Below, one piece after another: positions 21,201 through 34,174 of a DNA stretch of 64,000 nt. Source of the stretch: Lepisosteus oculatus (lineage: Eukaryota > Chordata > Actinopteri > Semionotiformes > Lepisosteidae). Position 1 is the first letter of the stretch. Each line of letters opens with the position of its first letter. A program made the translations under genes and the position numbers. The notes under the pieces are model-generated. The model saw only the letters and a list, made by a program, of their open reading frames with translations, made no database searches and was not told the origin of the DNA. The stretch is from positions 16,783,501-16,847,500 of the forward strand of contig NC_090700.1 in assembly GCF_040954835.1 (NCBI RefSeq). The letters are read 5' to 3'.

Positions 21201-24056
21201 GTGCAATGAATTAAGCTAAAATGAGTAAAAACAAATCTTTTTTGTCATGAGCGCTCATGTCAGAGCACTCGACTTGAGACATTTGAGCCAGATTTCACTT
21301 CAGCTTTTCTGTTTCTTAATATTATTAGAAAAAGTAATTGAGTTGTATTTTAAGGTACAGCCTCCGTATGTTTTATGTTATATTAAACAACAAGAACTTA
21401 CTTCTGCAGAAAGGCCCACGCATGTCAAGTAAAATGATTACAAAAGCAAAACCACAAAGGAAGTTACAAAGGTTCAGTAGTAAATTTGTCGCCAGCACTA
21501 GATGGAGCCAGTATGCATGTGTATAAAATAGGTAGAAATGGGTACAAAATAATGATTAGTAAAACACGATTAAGATAATTTTGTACATGGTGGTGTTCAA
21601 TTAAAAAATATAAATATATATCCAAAGCTTAGATGACCTTTATTTGTTGTGTCTAGCAGAGAATGCGCCCCATGTTGTAATGGGGAAAACTCGTTATTGT
21701 GAGAACAGTCATAGAACAAATAGGAAAGAGCTGTTAAAAATACCTGGCTTTATGGCCATTATTATACTTAATCTGTAGAAGTCTTGTTTTCAGAAGGAAC
21801 TTCTGCAAACTCCCTGAAACTATGCATTTAAAATAAACAGATTTTTTCCTTGTGCTGTAAGAATTTAACAAGCATGCAAGGAAGGTACAAGAGAGATAGA
21901 GGAGATCACTGAACAGCATTGGTGATGAGCTGATATACCTAAAATCTAAGATAAATTGACAGGTCTTATTAACACTACTTCTAAAAAAAATAAAATGATA
22001 ATGATAACAAAGGTGATTATAACAACAGTTCTCTATTGTCAGTTAAAATCATGTCTCTTTTCCCCTTACAGGAAAGGCTTATTTGTTGGCAAAAGGCTTA
22101 ACATCTTCCAAGTTCCCCCTGACACAGCAGAATTAGAGCCCAGAGGTATGGAAGAGACACCCTTTAAAGCAACATGTAACATGTCACCTCTATGAAGACT
22201 ATGCATGAGATCTAACAAGTTGGGAGGTCACTTTTCTTATGAGACATTTATTTGTTTAAACCATTATGCTGTCTTTAAGTTGATTGTTATTTTTTGTCAA
22301 ATTTTATGTATCTTTAAAGATAGATTCTAGGATTTTAAGCTAGAAATGTTATTTCTCTAATGTGGATAACAGTGGATAATATGCACAATACTGTAAGTAT
22401 AATCATATTTTAATGTAGAGAGCTGTATCTGGGAATTCTTTCAACAAACTTTAGGAGATTGCTAGCAGAGAGAACTATAACATGCTCTAAATGATCATAC
22501 TGCTACATCTTAGATATTAATAATACTATTATTCTTTTATTAACATAAATATGTGAACTAATTCATCATTACTGATGCAAACTGCATACAGGAAATGCGT
22601 ACGACATCACATAACTTGTCTGCTTGTTTAAAAACGAGCATGTAACTCTGAAGGAAGCTATGCAAAGAAATTGGCTGTAGAAATGATGAGTTTATGCAGA
22701 CAGTCTTTGTTTCCCAAGCACTTCAACACTGGCTTTATAGAGGGCTTTCAATGTGAGCCAAGTCAAGAGCTCTGCACAATGTATGACACACTGTAGTAGC
22801 ATACTTGGTCCCAGCTGCTGAAATGTGATAGTCCTTCACTGTAGAGCCTCATCTTTCATTTACGTGGGCCTGTGGCTCTGACAGTTAACAGTTGATATGA
22901 GCATTAATGAAATCAAGGATAAATAACTATCATTTTGTTATGGCATGTTATGAGTGCTTATGTTCTCTGGATATGCATCTTAAAGACACCTGATGCCTTG
23001 GACACAATCCAGAACTGTCTGCCATATGTTTGATCTGAGGATCTGATGAGTAGGTACTGAACTTACAGAGGTTCAGCAATCTGCTGAATAATCTACTGAT
23101 TGTTACCGTAATTCTGTCAAATAAAAATTGTGGCTTTATGCAACAAAGACTGATGCTGGAAACAGAACCTCTGAATTTTAACTATGGCACAAATGACTAG
23201 TCTCTTAATCCTGTAAGCATGACTCTTCCTGCACGCCTGCACCCTTGCTTTTCTCACTGATTGTGCTGTTCATCTGCAGATTCCTCTCCATCCTTGTGGG
23301 ATATGGAGCTGGCCAATCAGATCGCAGCGGTGACCAAACATCCACCTCGGAACGGCTTTGAGGAGATGATCCAGTGGACTCATGATGGGAAGCTTTGGCG
23401 GTATCCTATTAACAACGAAGAGGGTAAGTCCCATCACTGCCAATATACTGTACAAGGCAAGCGCAGGCTGTCACCATAGGTGTTACTGTAGTATATGATC
23501 AATATTTAACACAATCTGTAAAGTTACCTTGTGTGAAAAGAGAATTTTGTCTTCCCCAGTGGCTTATTTATTTAAAGCCTGTGCTACATTTACAGGATTT
23601 GTACTTGGAGGTTGTTGTAGTGAATCCAGGCTATGCAACTAGCCAGAAGCAATCAGAATGTCCATATTCCTTTTATACACTTGTAAAGAAGATTGGGCAA
23701 TTTTCTCAATCGAGAACATTTACATTTTTGTCAGCAGCCAAATCTTTATTCAGAACTTCCTATTTTAGTTGTAGTTTTGTCTTTGTTTTAAGCCACTCAG
23801 CACTGCGTTTGCTCTGGTCTCAGGTCTAGAGGAGGAAGCTGACATCCCGTTCCATGAGCACGTGTTCCTAGAGAAACACCTGGAGGATTTTCCAAAGCAA
23901 GGCCCCATCCGTCACTTCATGGAGCTGGTGATCACTGGGCTGTCCAAAAACCCCTATCTCACTGTCAGACAGAAGACAGAGCACATAGCTTGGTTCAGAG
24001 AGTACTTCCAGCAGAAGGAGGACTTGCTGAAGGAGGCCGAAGTCTACCTCAACTGA
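18099..24056 (+). CDS. mrps31: Mitochondrial ribosomal protein S31 (mS31), complete coding region
   Basis: Metazoan-specific protein of the mitochondrial 28S small ribosomal subunit. Exons: 18099-18226, 18796-19077, 19927-20079, 20724-20870, 22072-22145, 23280-23423 and 23824-24056. All are GT-AG with matching phases, giving 1161 bases = 386 residues plus stop (human about 395). The N-terminus [15 protein letters not shown] is basic, hydroxylated and free of acidic residues, as in a matrix-targeting presequence. Conserved parts are [54 protein letters not shown] and [20 protein letters not shown]. The start was chosen because an in-frame TAG lies at 18072-18074, ATG 18099 is the first ATG after it, and the exon splices in frame; this is inferred because the human N-terminus is not conserved. 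Confidence 0.95.
18796..19077 (+). CDS. mrps31: MRPS31 exon 2
   Basis: Acceptor tttttgttaag, donor gtacgt. It encodes [16 protein letters not shown], a Glu/Ser/Lys-rich linker, then [12 protein letters not shown], which matches the LLGIIKGMKVEL region of human MRPS31. Confidence 0.9.
19927..20079 (+). CDS. mrps31: MRPS31 exon 3
   Basis: Acceptor ctgttttcag, donor gtaaac. It encodes [20 protein letters not shown] and then a charged helix, LLQQLRKHE. This matches the human [17 protein letters not shown] segment. Confidence 0.94.
20724..20870 (+). CDS. mrps31: MRPS31 exon 4
   Basis: Acceptor cttgttaag, donor gtaaga. It encodes [20 protein letters not shown] and then [11 protein letters not shown], equivalent to the human NIISDMKVA and RIQFDEGYD regions. 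Confidence 0.93.
22072..22145 (+). CDS. mrps31: MRPS31 exon 5
   Basis: Acceptor ttccccttacag, donor gtatgg. It encodes [16 protein letters not shown], with the conserved GKRLNIF motif. Confidence 0.93.
23280..23423 (+). CDS. mrps31: MRPS31 exon 6
   Basis: Acceptor ttcatctgcag, donor gtaagt. It encodes [20 protein letters not shown] and then [20 protein letters not shown], the start of the conserved C-terminal region (residues 262-309). Confidence 0.95.
23824..24056 (+). CDS. mrps31: MRPS31 last coding exon
   Basis: Acceptor tctggtctcag. It encodes residues 310-386, including [20 protein letters not shown] and [17 protein letters not shown], and ends VYLN before TGA at 24054-24056. Very close to human. 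Confidence 0.96.
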
Positions 24057-24679
24057 CAGTTTTGTTGAATGCTGTTGAAAACGGCACACTCAGCCCAGGC
24101 TTAAGAAATTCTATGTCTCTTCTTTCTCCGATTTTCACTGAAAACATTTCAAAGACTTCCACATGAAGCCTAACCCTCTAATTAGATGTAACAATCCAGT
24201 TAGATGAAGAAGCCCAAAGATTAACTTATTTAAGTAAGAGATCTTATCTTTACACCTGAGTTTTGATTTTCAGTTGCATCACATCAATAAGACCTAATTT
24301 TTGTCATGCTCCGTAATTTCCAAGAAATCTGAAAAGAAGCAAGATTTACCCCCTTCCTTCGGTGCAAACTACACTTAAGGTAGATATACCTCCAGAAGTT
24401 AGATTCTGTAGGTTAGTGCTACCTTTCATTTTCTGCTGTAATGTGGCATATATGTTGATATGAGATTTAAGTAGAATCACAGATTTTTACAAGAGTAATT
24501 TTGAGGCTTTAAACCTTAGTCCAGGACTAAGATTAATTTAAAATGCCGGAATCCATTGACAGGAGTCATAGTTGTTGGCAATCAAAAACACTTTTGTCAT
24601 TCACCCCATTTGGAAAGCTTAAAGGTCCAGCTAGTTGAGAAAGCAGATTTTCTGGTGTCTGTTTGCACTTGTAGTGTTT

Positions 24680-24685
24680 AATAAA
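24680..24685 (+). promoter_or_regulatory. MRPS31 polyadenylation signal
   Basis: AATAAA about 625 bases after the MRPS31 stop, the first canonical signal noticed there. Use is inferred. Confidence 0.55.
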
Positions 24686-27600
24686 GCATCTAAATCTTAA
24701 TTTGTACATGGGAAAATATCATGAATTTTTTTTTAGCTGGGTTAAATTCCCCCAATCAATGTGGAGAAATCAGTTCTCAGTTTTCTGTCTCTGCTTGAAC
24801 TGTATTATTTTCTGCTATCATTCTTTTGTAATTTCCTGTGAGGGAATTGCATCAGACTGCCCTGCGTCATCTGAACATGTATCGTCAGACTATACAAAAT
24901 GGACAGTCTGTAGTTGCTTTATGATCAGCCAGTAAACTAATGACAAGAACATCAATACTGTAACTGTTAATTTATTTCCCCAGATTCCAGGTAATCAGCT
25001 GTTACTCTTCTCATTTGTACTTTCCTGTGCTGAGGTGAGATAATTACAGTAGATAATGTACATCAAGGAAGCAGAGGAAACTCCCATTGCATAAGAGAAT
25101 CGATTCTTTTCATGGTTTGTGAATTCAGAGTTTGTCCAGAAATTCTACCAATCGGATAAAAAAGCAAATATTTAAAATTATAACTTTGTGTCTAGCTGTG
25201 CACTAATACTGAAGGGAGCAATCCCTAAATATCTAGCATTTGAGTTTGTCTTATGCAAGAGCCTCCCTCCAGCGTGCTTTGGTTCAGGAATCTACTTTGT
25301 GTCCTTTTGGTCTGGGGGTTATCTCTTTTTTGCTTGGCAAATTGGAATGAAAATATGTACAGCCTTGGAAACTATTAGAGAACAGGTACAGCTGGATACA
25401 GGAGTTTCTGTTGTGTATCAATAGTAGCTTTTCTCTGAGGTAAAAGTCTTGTAGCAAATTTGAAAGATAATGTAATATTCTTGATTAACCCTCATAGAAC
25501 AGATAAGGAAAGTAATGCCTATTGCTACGGTGGACCTTATTTTATGCTGCCTATGTTGATATTTGGCCTTAGCTGCAGTGATCATATTCGGCAATGTCTG
25601 GATGGAAAACAGGCATAATCTCATATTTTTTAAAACATTCCTTACCGTGTAGGTTGGTTTCGAAATAAACAATTTGCTACTCTTAAATACAATCTTTCTT
25701 AATTTTCTGCATTTTTTTTCACATCAGTTTAGACTAATTGGAAATGGGATTTTTAATGTATTATTTGTTATTGGGTGGGCAAAGGAAGTTGAGTGAAAAA
25801 TTAAAATTGTAACAGTTCTGTCTTTCCTTTCTTTCCGGCCCTTTGGTGGTTTTCCCAAGCCTTTTGAGATTTGAATTTCCAAAAAAGAAAGAAACTGTGG
25901 TAGCTTGCAAACAAATGGGAAACAATTTGCTTGAGAACACAAATATGAAATAAGATAGCAGCTATGAAGGCTGCCAGTTTGTTTTCGCACATAATTAATT
26001 ATCCACGTGCAAAGAAAGATACTGGCTTGTTCTAGCTCATAATTAATCAATTATCCAAAATTGAGGGTGGCTTTGTTTTCTAGCGTAGCATGATGCCTGT
26101 GACAGCCCTGTTGATGTTTTTCTTGAAGGGGAAATGTGAAAATATTTTAGAGATGCTAATTTCGCCAATGCGCTACACAGCTGCAGAAAAATGAATAAAA
26201 AGCATGAGCTCCCTGGCCATCTACTTAGGTTAATACCTTTAATGCCCATTTAACAGAATATGTTTGCTTAAAACCAAAGGAGCCTATACTCCCAGATTTT
26301 CAGTTCTAAGATGTTTTGTGAAAGCACTTTAGCTAAGAGTACATCATGTATTAGAAAAAATATGGTTTCGTGATTTATCAGAGTACAATGGAAGAGGTAT
26401 GGACCAAAATAGCTCTTCATCTTATGTTTGGCCCATGTTTGTAAAGGATGTAATGTGCACTGCATCTCTTTTAAGTGTTCCTTCATGAAAGGTTGTTTTT
26501 TTCTTCCCTGATGAGACATTGTTAGTCACACACACTGGAGGTGCATCATGTTTCATTAGTCCAGACCTGCTCTTCTGGAGAATGCTTGAGAGAACCATTA
26601 CATGGAGTTTACCATCCAAATGTCCCCCTTAGTTCCTTTATTTTGGTGATCTGAAGATCTCATTGCTCATCGATGCTGCTAAGGTATAAACATTTTAATG
26701 CACGTCTCCATTTGTTCATTTTCCCTTTGATATTGGTATTTGTCTGAAATGATACAATACTGCATTTAAAATAATTGTACTTGCCACATTACAAAAAAGC
26801 AGGTATCTCCAGTGTTTGAAAGTGATAAAAGATGGACAATCAGGATCAATCCTTGATCCTACTTGGGAATGACCAGAAAAGGAGCCCTGTCTGACTATTC
26901 ACAATACTGAAAGGTACTAACCATTTCAATACAAAGTACCAAAATAAAAGTGGAAGCTGAGTGTCTTATACATTTAGGAAAATTAAAAGTACTTTTTGAA
27001 ATAGTTGTTGGTGCATGATTACGTGTTCAGTCATATTTAAGGGTACTGATTTTCTGGGATCTTTCAAGATCTAGTTGGAAAGAAGCCATGGAATGAAAGG
27101 ACACTGGACTCCCATGTGTTTCTAATGTGTCTCATGTTGCACTTTAATCTAGCAAAATCTTAACCTTTTTTCCTCAAATAATATGCATACAATTCCTGTG
27201 GCTCAGGTCACACAGTTTATCACTTTATAAATTGAAGTGAAATGACCTCATAATTTGTCTCATGCAATTATTATTATAATTAAATGTGTTGAAGAATATT
27301 AATCACCTCACTGCTACGATTCATAGTGTGAGCTGCGAACTCTCTTAAGCTTTATTAATAAAGGTATTAATTCAAGAACTTAGAACCTTATTGGAGCAAA
27401 ATTGAGATTGTGTATGTGTTAAGGGACAGGATGCTGAAATGAGGTGATTTAAAATTCAAAACACTTTATTAATAGCAGGCTTCCAGGTACTACAATGATT
27501 GAGGTGTAGGAAACCAAAGACGTACCGACTGACTGTGCATTTTAGGATCATTACTCATAAAACTTGAGATAAAGAGCTGGTTGTTTTTATGTAAAGATGA

Positions 27601-30354
27601 TCTTTATCTTGCTTTGGAAACATATCACTAGATGCAGATGACAATTGTGTTAGGATGGGTTGTGCCATGACATCATAACGGAGGAAGTACGATGTTTTTT
27701 TAGAATTAAGTGCTATTCATCAGTGCACCACATGGTGGCAGTATAGCCTATGATCTTTTCAAGCTTTGATTAGCCTGCGAAGTGGGGAAAAAGCATTAGA
27801 ATACCTGTCTGATTCTCGATGACACGCAGTGCCTCCCTGGCATGAGAAATTGATGGTGTTCTGCTGGGTTTGTAAAAATAGAAGGCCATCATTCAAAAGC
27901 ACCTCTGTGGTGTTTATAGGCTAAAATTAAGAGTAGCCCAGATAATTACACACATGAGGGGACTTAACGCCAGCAAAAGAAAAGGCCTCCGTCAAGAAAG
28001 TCTAGACATTTTTTGCACAAATTGAACACCCAGGCACTCAGAGATTTGCTGGAGCAATCTTCCCCAATCATAAACTGTATCTCAATGAGAACTACGAATA
28101 TGATTTTAAAAAAATCATTGTGGGAATATGCATTTTAGTTGGTGACTTGGTTTTTTGTTTAAACATAGGATGCATGTCATTTAGAACAGGGAGAAGTTTA
28201 AATCTGAAGGCCTTAGGAGCTGAAAGTCCTGCTTAGATTAGATCATGCACTACAAAAGCCAAAAACATGTTTTGGTTAAAATCCTGGCTGGAAATATTTG
28301 AACTTGAATTGTGTAGCCTTGGTTTAATGAACTGACTGATAGAATGGTTTTTCTGTAATTGGCACAGAAACACATGAAAATGTTTCACTGGGGGGGGGGG
28401 AATTTCCAAAGTCCTAATTGTTTAACCTTACCTTTTTAAATACAACAATACTAAAAATCTGGTTATCCATTGTCCATTTTTTATGAATTCTTGCATTAGT
28501 TTTGGGAACTTTAAGTTAAAAACAGTTGAAACTGTTTTCAAAAGGCTGTGACCTTCTCATTAGGACTCTTAAAAGAATTATTCAACTTCACAACATTATG
28601 ATTGTACCCCCATATAATATTCCACTGCTTGACCTCTCTTCTGCAAGATTCTTGATTTTTTTTGTTGGATGGGACAGATGTATAATAGTTTCATGTAGAA
28701 TCCAAACTACAGTATGTGGTATTGTATGTCATTTTTCATCCAGACATTAATTACTACCCCACAAAACATTTGAAAGTTTCAAAGCCAGGAGGTACAGGAA
28801 GGAAACAACCCAATGATTTCACTCACCATTTTGGAGATTAATCATGATGCATGTTATGGTGAAACATTGTCTCCCAATATGTTTCCCTTTTATTCAGTGT
28901 AGTGAACAGTGTGGTCATACCAGAAGAGTACAGTTTGAAGGCTGAGACAGCCTGTTTAGTGAAGCATGATGCTCTTCAGTCACGTGCGTCACTCAAATGT
29001 TTCCCCCATCATTTCCTTTCTCATTCAGGTTTATTGTGTTGCACAGGTGCCAAGCTTTGCCCTGGAAAATAAGAATGAAATTCAAGGAAACCAATTTAAG
29101 AGAGACACTCAGTATATACATAAATAGCTAAGTGAAGACAAAAGAATAATGCCAATCATATAATATTCTGTTTTGTCAGCTGTTAGCCATCAAAAGTTTA
29201 AAAAGTCTCAAGATTACAGTAATGACACTGTGTACAACTGTGATGTAACAACAGTTTGACACTTTTCTTTTTTTGAAAGAGTAAGGCCCTTAGATACTGG
29301 CAGTCTATAAGTAACCACTTCTGAGGACCTGGTAAATTGTTAAAGAATACAGAGCTTTCCAGTTAAAGCTAATTTGGTTGCTTTTGTGGTGTCATATCTT
29401 GTAACAGTAAGAAATCAATAATGCCAAATAGTTTTTCAACAGCAGCACCCAATCCTTTAAAGTTCTAATTATTTTTTTTAGGAATAATTTGCATGGTGTC
29501 CAGAAAGCTTTTTTTTAAAAAAACATTAATTCAGAAATCTCAGCATGAAAAGTGAGCATAACTGTTCATCAGCAGGATGTTAGCAGTACAAAGCATTCCA
29601 GACAGATCTTATTTTCATACGGGCAAAAAGCAAAACACTGCTTCTCCTCAAATTCACTTTCGTCTGGATGAAAGGCCCTGCTGTGTGGTCCCTGGGAGTG
29701 AAAGCTCTTGTGTTTGACCTACATGTTGGTCCAATAAAATGTGTCAAATGTTCCTTGTAAATGCTCTGCATTTGTCTTTTTTTTTTTACTTTGTAAAGAA
29801 AAAGAAAATTATTTCAGGCTGAGGCCCTGTAAGGACATTAAAACCAACAGCTGGATATAAATACTTTGACATTTTCAAAATTAATTTATCTTGAAACTTT
29901 CTTTGTTTGGTCTTGGAAAGAACTACCCGATGTTAATTTCAATTTCATTTCTGTTCTATTATTATCAGGCAGGAAGTGTTTTTTTTACTCCTTTTGAGGG
30001 TGTGTTTTTTAAGTGTTTAACAGTGGTTCTCAGCTTTGGTCCTCAAGAGCCACCAATCAATGGGTTTTCATGTGTCTATCAATCTGGAGGTGAAATGTGC
30101 TCTTTCTGAAAAAACCTTAACCATCTCATAAGGCATGACCTTGTCACCTCTAGTCTAGGCCTAGTGGAGGAGCAACCTGACAAAAATCTGATAGAAGTTG
30201 TACTTGGAAACATATCTGTGTCTTTCCTTGAATACAGAGATCTGATTAGGCACCACTGATAGGTGATAAAAAAGGTATTACTCTGGTTTAGGAAGCAAAA
30301 TAATGTAATTGTCTCAGTGGAGCTGGTATATGGTTTTATTGGCAAACACTATTA

Positions 30355-30712
30355 AGGAATGTAGTCCTTCGGATGAGATATAAAACCGAGGGCCTGACTC
30401 TCTATGGTCATTAAAAGTTCCAGGGCGTTTCTCGAAAAGAGTAGGGGTGTAAACCCAGCATCCTGGCCAAATTTTCCTTTGGCTTTTACCAATCATGGCC
30501 TCCTAATAATCCCCATCTATTAACTGGCTTCATTACTCGGTTCTCCTCCCCACTAATAGCTCATGTGTGGTGAGTGTTCTGGCGCACTATGGCTGCCGTC
30601 ACATAATCCAGGTGGATGCTGCACATTGGTGGTGGTGGAGGGGAGTCCCCATTACCTGTAAAGCGGGTTGAGTGGAGTGTCCAGAAAAGCGATTTATAAG
30701 TGTAAGCAAAGA
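30355..30712 (+). repeat. 5S-derived SINE, 5'-truncated
   Basis: Starts at gtccttcggatgagat and runs to ttataagtgtaagcaaag. It repeats the body of the copy at 8359-8920 (for example ggaggggagtccccattacc) but lacks the 5S-like head, as expected for 5'-truncated retroposition. Confidence 0.85.
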
Positions 30713-30744
30713 CTGACTTAATTATAATTACAGTCCTCCTCCTC

Positions 30745-31017
30745 TTTGCAACTAGACCTGATCACAACAAAGCCCAAAGACTTCCAGCCATTGGAATCAC
30801 TTTTCCATCAGGTATTCAAGGTTGTGGGGGGGCCACAGCCTAACCCAGCAAGCAATGGGTGCAAGACGGGGCCAATTTTCTCAGAAGCTAATTAACGTAC
30901 TATTACACTATTATAGTGAGAGCATACAAACTCCATGCCGGTAGCATGCCAAGAATGGAACCCAGGGCCTCAGTGCTGTCTGGCAACAATCTTAACAACT
31001 GTGCCACCATGCCCCTC
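30745..31017 (-). repeat. tRNA-derived SINE, antisense
   Basis: The minus-strand head at about 31017-30950 shows an A-box-like TGGTGGCACAGTTGTTAAG and a B-box-like GGGTTCCATTC. The body includes catacaaactcc and cccagcaagcaatgggtgc on the plus strand, as in 15600-15905. Confidence 0.75.
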
Positions 31018-33137
31018 TGCTAAGCAAATACCCTTTACTAATATAACATTTGTGATACCTTAATTGTAAATTACTGGTATAATTGAACTGTTCTTAATTG
31101 TCATTTTAATGACAGTCAGGTAGCTAGCTTGCTTTTCAATGATTCTTTCAAAACAGCAATTCACTCAAATGCTTCAGACACTGCTGTCACAAGGCCCTGA
31201 AAAACCAAAATCTTTTTGGCTGCCAGGAGCCACCATGGTTTACCACACCCAAACAAAGCAGTCCACCTTTTTTGAACTTTAATTTGCTGTTAACTCTTAA
31301 TAACTGTCTCTTTCAGCCTGCACTGGGAAGCTGCACGCCATTTTAATTTTCATAGTTTACGGCTGGCTTTACACACATTTTTAGCATATTGAAAACAACC
31401 ACGTTTAGCTCGCAAACATCGTGCAAGTTGTAAACTACAATAGGCTACAGTGGTCTACCACACCCGGACACACCCGGCCATAGATGTCCAGAAATTACGT
31501 TGCAACCTAATAACTATCTCTTTCCATCAGAGTAGACTGTCTATGAAGACTCTTTACTTCCAGCCACTAATAGCTTTTTTCCCCACAAAGAAAAATTAGT
31601 GACGAATCCTATGACTGCTTTGTCTGCAACACTCCTTATATTTCCAGTGTGACATAAGATGCCGTTTTATTCTGTTTAGGCAACTTGCTGCGTACGCACA
31701 ACTCGAGCGCTCAACATCTTATTATCTGAGGGGCAGATACTAAATGCGTTACATTCCCGGTCATGGACATAATAATGCCTTTACTACCCGACAAGCAGGT
31801 GAACGTTGCCAAACTCCAGACAGAGAAAACGTATCAATTTAAAGATGTGAACGTTATTTTAATCCTGCTTTCGGGACGCTCTACACTTTAGAGCTGTGAA
31901 GCCTGAACTTTCCATGCGTCCTGAAATACCGCTGTTCAAGTCAGATGGTAACTTGTCAGTAGTGAAGATCAAACATACTCGTGCTCCAACGTTAGGTGGC
32001 AGAGGTGGCTCTATACGAAGATTTTTTTGCCTTAATCCCTTATTTGTTTTCCTTTTCTCTCCATTTGAACAATTTGGTCTCTAAATCGTGGTCGCCAGCT
32101 AAATGGCCGAGAACAGGTGCATTCCTACTGTAGTTTATTTTGCGGTATATGACAGTGTCATGTGGGAGACAATTGAATCTCTGCTTCTGTCTTGTCAAAG
32201 CGGGGGTTAGCTACTGTAACTTCCAGATAAATTTAACGGTTTAGGCACAGCAAGGTTTCCTTAAAAATAAACAGGCTACTATTAAACCATGGATTAGCAA
32301 ATGCTACGCACACATTGGGACTCCGGGGACATATTGGGTGCAGATGTGGCTTGCACACAACGCTGGGATTTACAATACCAACAACGGTAATGATAATAGT
32401 GATTTATTTTTTGAAAAATGGAACACCTAAATTGGTATTAAGCTATATATAGTAACAATATAATATAGTAGCATAATTCAGTAACAAAAAAATGGAACGT
32501 CACCTAGAAAATGTATCAGTAACGCAATCCGCACCGTATGTTGGACATAGTTCTACTCCATTGGGATGATATTTAATTTTTCAGTGCTTCAAAACACGTT
32601 CAACACAACTATTGTCCCTACAGCACACAACGGTGTCAGAACTTCAGAGTCCTTACTGTACAGAATCCACTGTTTAAATAGGATTTTGTTCTGTCCTGCA
32701 ATTCATTGACGAAAGATGCATTTAAAGTCAGATTTAGTTTTGCTGTAAAGTCAGGAACGTTCTCTCTAAAATGATGCACCGCTACCACAATTCATTAAGG
32801 CTTTCTTCTGGGATCTTAGATCACAGAATAGCGCACATTGCTAAAACACGGTTGCCTGCGTCCTCTAAAACTGTTATGACCAATTATCAAGCTGATCAAT
32901 TGTATTAGTTAAGAAAAAGCATTAATTTCTCCGAATGATAGCCAGGCCGACTAAAATGTACGGGAGATAACCTTTGTGATATGTAATGTTTCTACCGTGG
33001 CTCCTGATGGCATGCACCTCTAAATGGTAATGAATCAAAGCACCAATGCAGCGAGTTTCAATAGTTTTAAATAACCATCTGCTTAAATGCAAGAACTAAT
33101 CTCCATATCTAACAAAGTTTTCTAGAACTACTTTGTC

Positions 33138-33183
33138 TGTACTATTAAATATTTGATTAAAAAATCAAATATTTAATAGTACA
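33138..33183. repeat. Perfect inverted repeat, 21-base arms, 4-base loop
   Basis: Arms 33138-33158 and 33163-33183 are exact reverse complements (left arm begins tgtactattaaatatttg). It lies about 1 kb upstream of the FOXO1 start codon. Function unknown. Confidence 0.9.
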
Positions 33184-33589
33184 ATTTGGCGTTTAGCAAC
33201 AAAACCCCGTTGTGCGTTATTATAGAACAGATTGCACTGGACAATCTGAAGGGTAGAATAATTTATTATTCTGAGAAAAATAAACTGATGCACAGAATTC
33301 TATCAAATGCGCAATTCTAAATCACTTGAGGATATATTTTTATCTCTGCAATAAATGCTAACAACTAGTAAAATGTTTTTTTGTTGTTGTTGTTTATTGC
33401 ATGCGGGGTATAATGTGACCTTAAAAAAGCTGAAGGAAAAATTTAAGAAAGGAAGTTGAGTGACGGAATAGATCAACAATAAACAAGTTCGTTAATTAAA
33501 CAGACATAAACAATAAAATGACAGCTGTCAAAACCCCCCACCCCCCGAGTTCTAAAATCTTAACTCATAACTTTCTGATGATTTTGCAA

Positions 33590-34174
33590 AGCGCTGGAAA
33601 TAGGAGGCCGCGCAGAATAACAAGCGATACCAGCGAAACCGACCCCGCAATTTTCCGTGTTTTACGGCTACATGTCATTAACCAAAACAAAGTTATTGGA
33701 AAAAAGGAGGAAATATTTGGCCGTAAAAAGAAAAAAAAAGTGAGCGTTTCGCTTGTTGATGCTCACTGGGCATTGGCTGCCGCCCGGTGTCACTCAGGAG
33801 GTGGGCGGCATCAGCTGACTCCCTGGGTAGTTCCAGTAAGTCCGCTGCGCCAGTCTAGCAGAGCAACATTCAACAAGCAACAACTGGGGGTGACAGACAT
33901 GGTACGAATACGATCTTCTTAAGCCTGGATTTTAAAACAGCCGAAACAAAACTTGTCAAGACCAACGACAGAAAAGGGAGCCTTCATCAGACCTTTAAAA
34001 GCTCTTTTCCAGCGTTGTCTCATCTCTATGACTCGCTTCGGCTCCGTTTTGTGACTTTTATATGTAGAAGTTTGTGAAGTGACGAAGTTTTTTTTTGCCT
34101 CTTTTTTTTCTCATCCTGCTTGTGTGCCTTAGCGTAGGTCTATGTGAGAGTGGGATAATACTTTTCCTGGTATT
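33590..34174 (+). promoter_or_regulatory. foxo1: FOXO1 promoter and 5' leader
   Basis: Richer in G, C and CpG than its surroundings. An inverted CCAAT box (attgg, 33772-33776) and an E-box cagctg (33812-33817) are visible. The transcription start is not fixed by sequence. Three short upstream ORFs precede the main ATG: 34028-34054, ATGTAG at 34062-34067 and ATGTGA at 34142-34147. Confidence 0.55.

Larger units (their letters stand above)
24686..33589. other. MRPS31-FOXO1 intergenic spacer
   Basis: AT-rich spacer with no recognisable coding exon. It holds a run of G at 28391-28400, a truncated 5S-SINE (30355-30712), an antisense tRNA-SINE (30745-31017) and a strong hairpin (33138-33183). The rest shows no feature I can support. 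Confidence 0.65.

Noticed and set aside
23533..23829. 98-codon ORF between the last two MRPS31 exons
   Set aside because: Intron sequence; it ends just after the acceptor of the last exon and resembles nothing known.
33518..33922. 134-codon plus-strand ORF upstream of FOXO1
   Set aside because: Composition is low-complexity, it lies in the promoter/leader region, and there is no homology I recognise.
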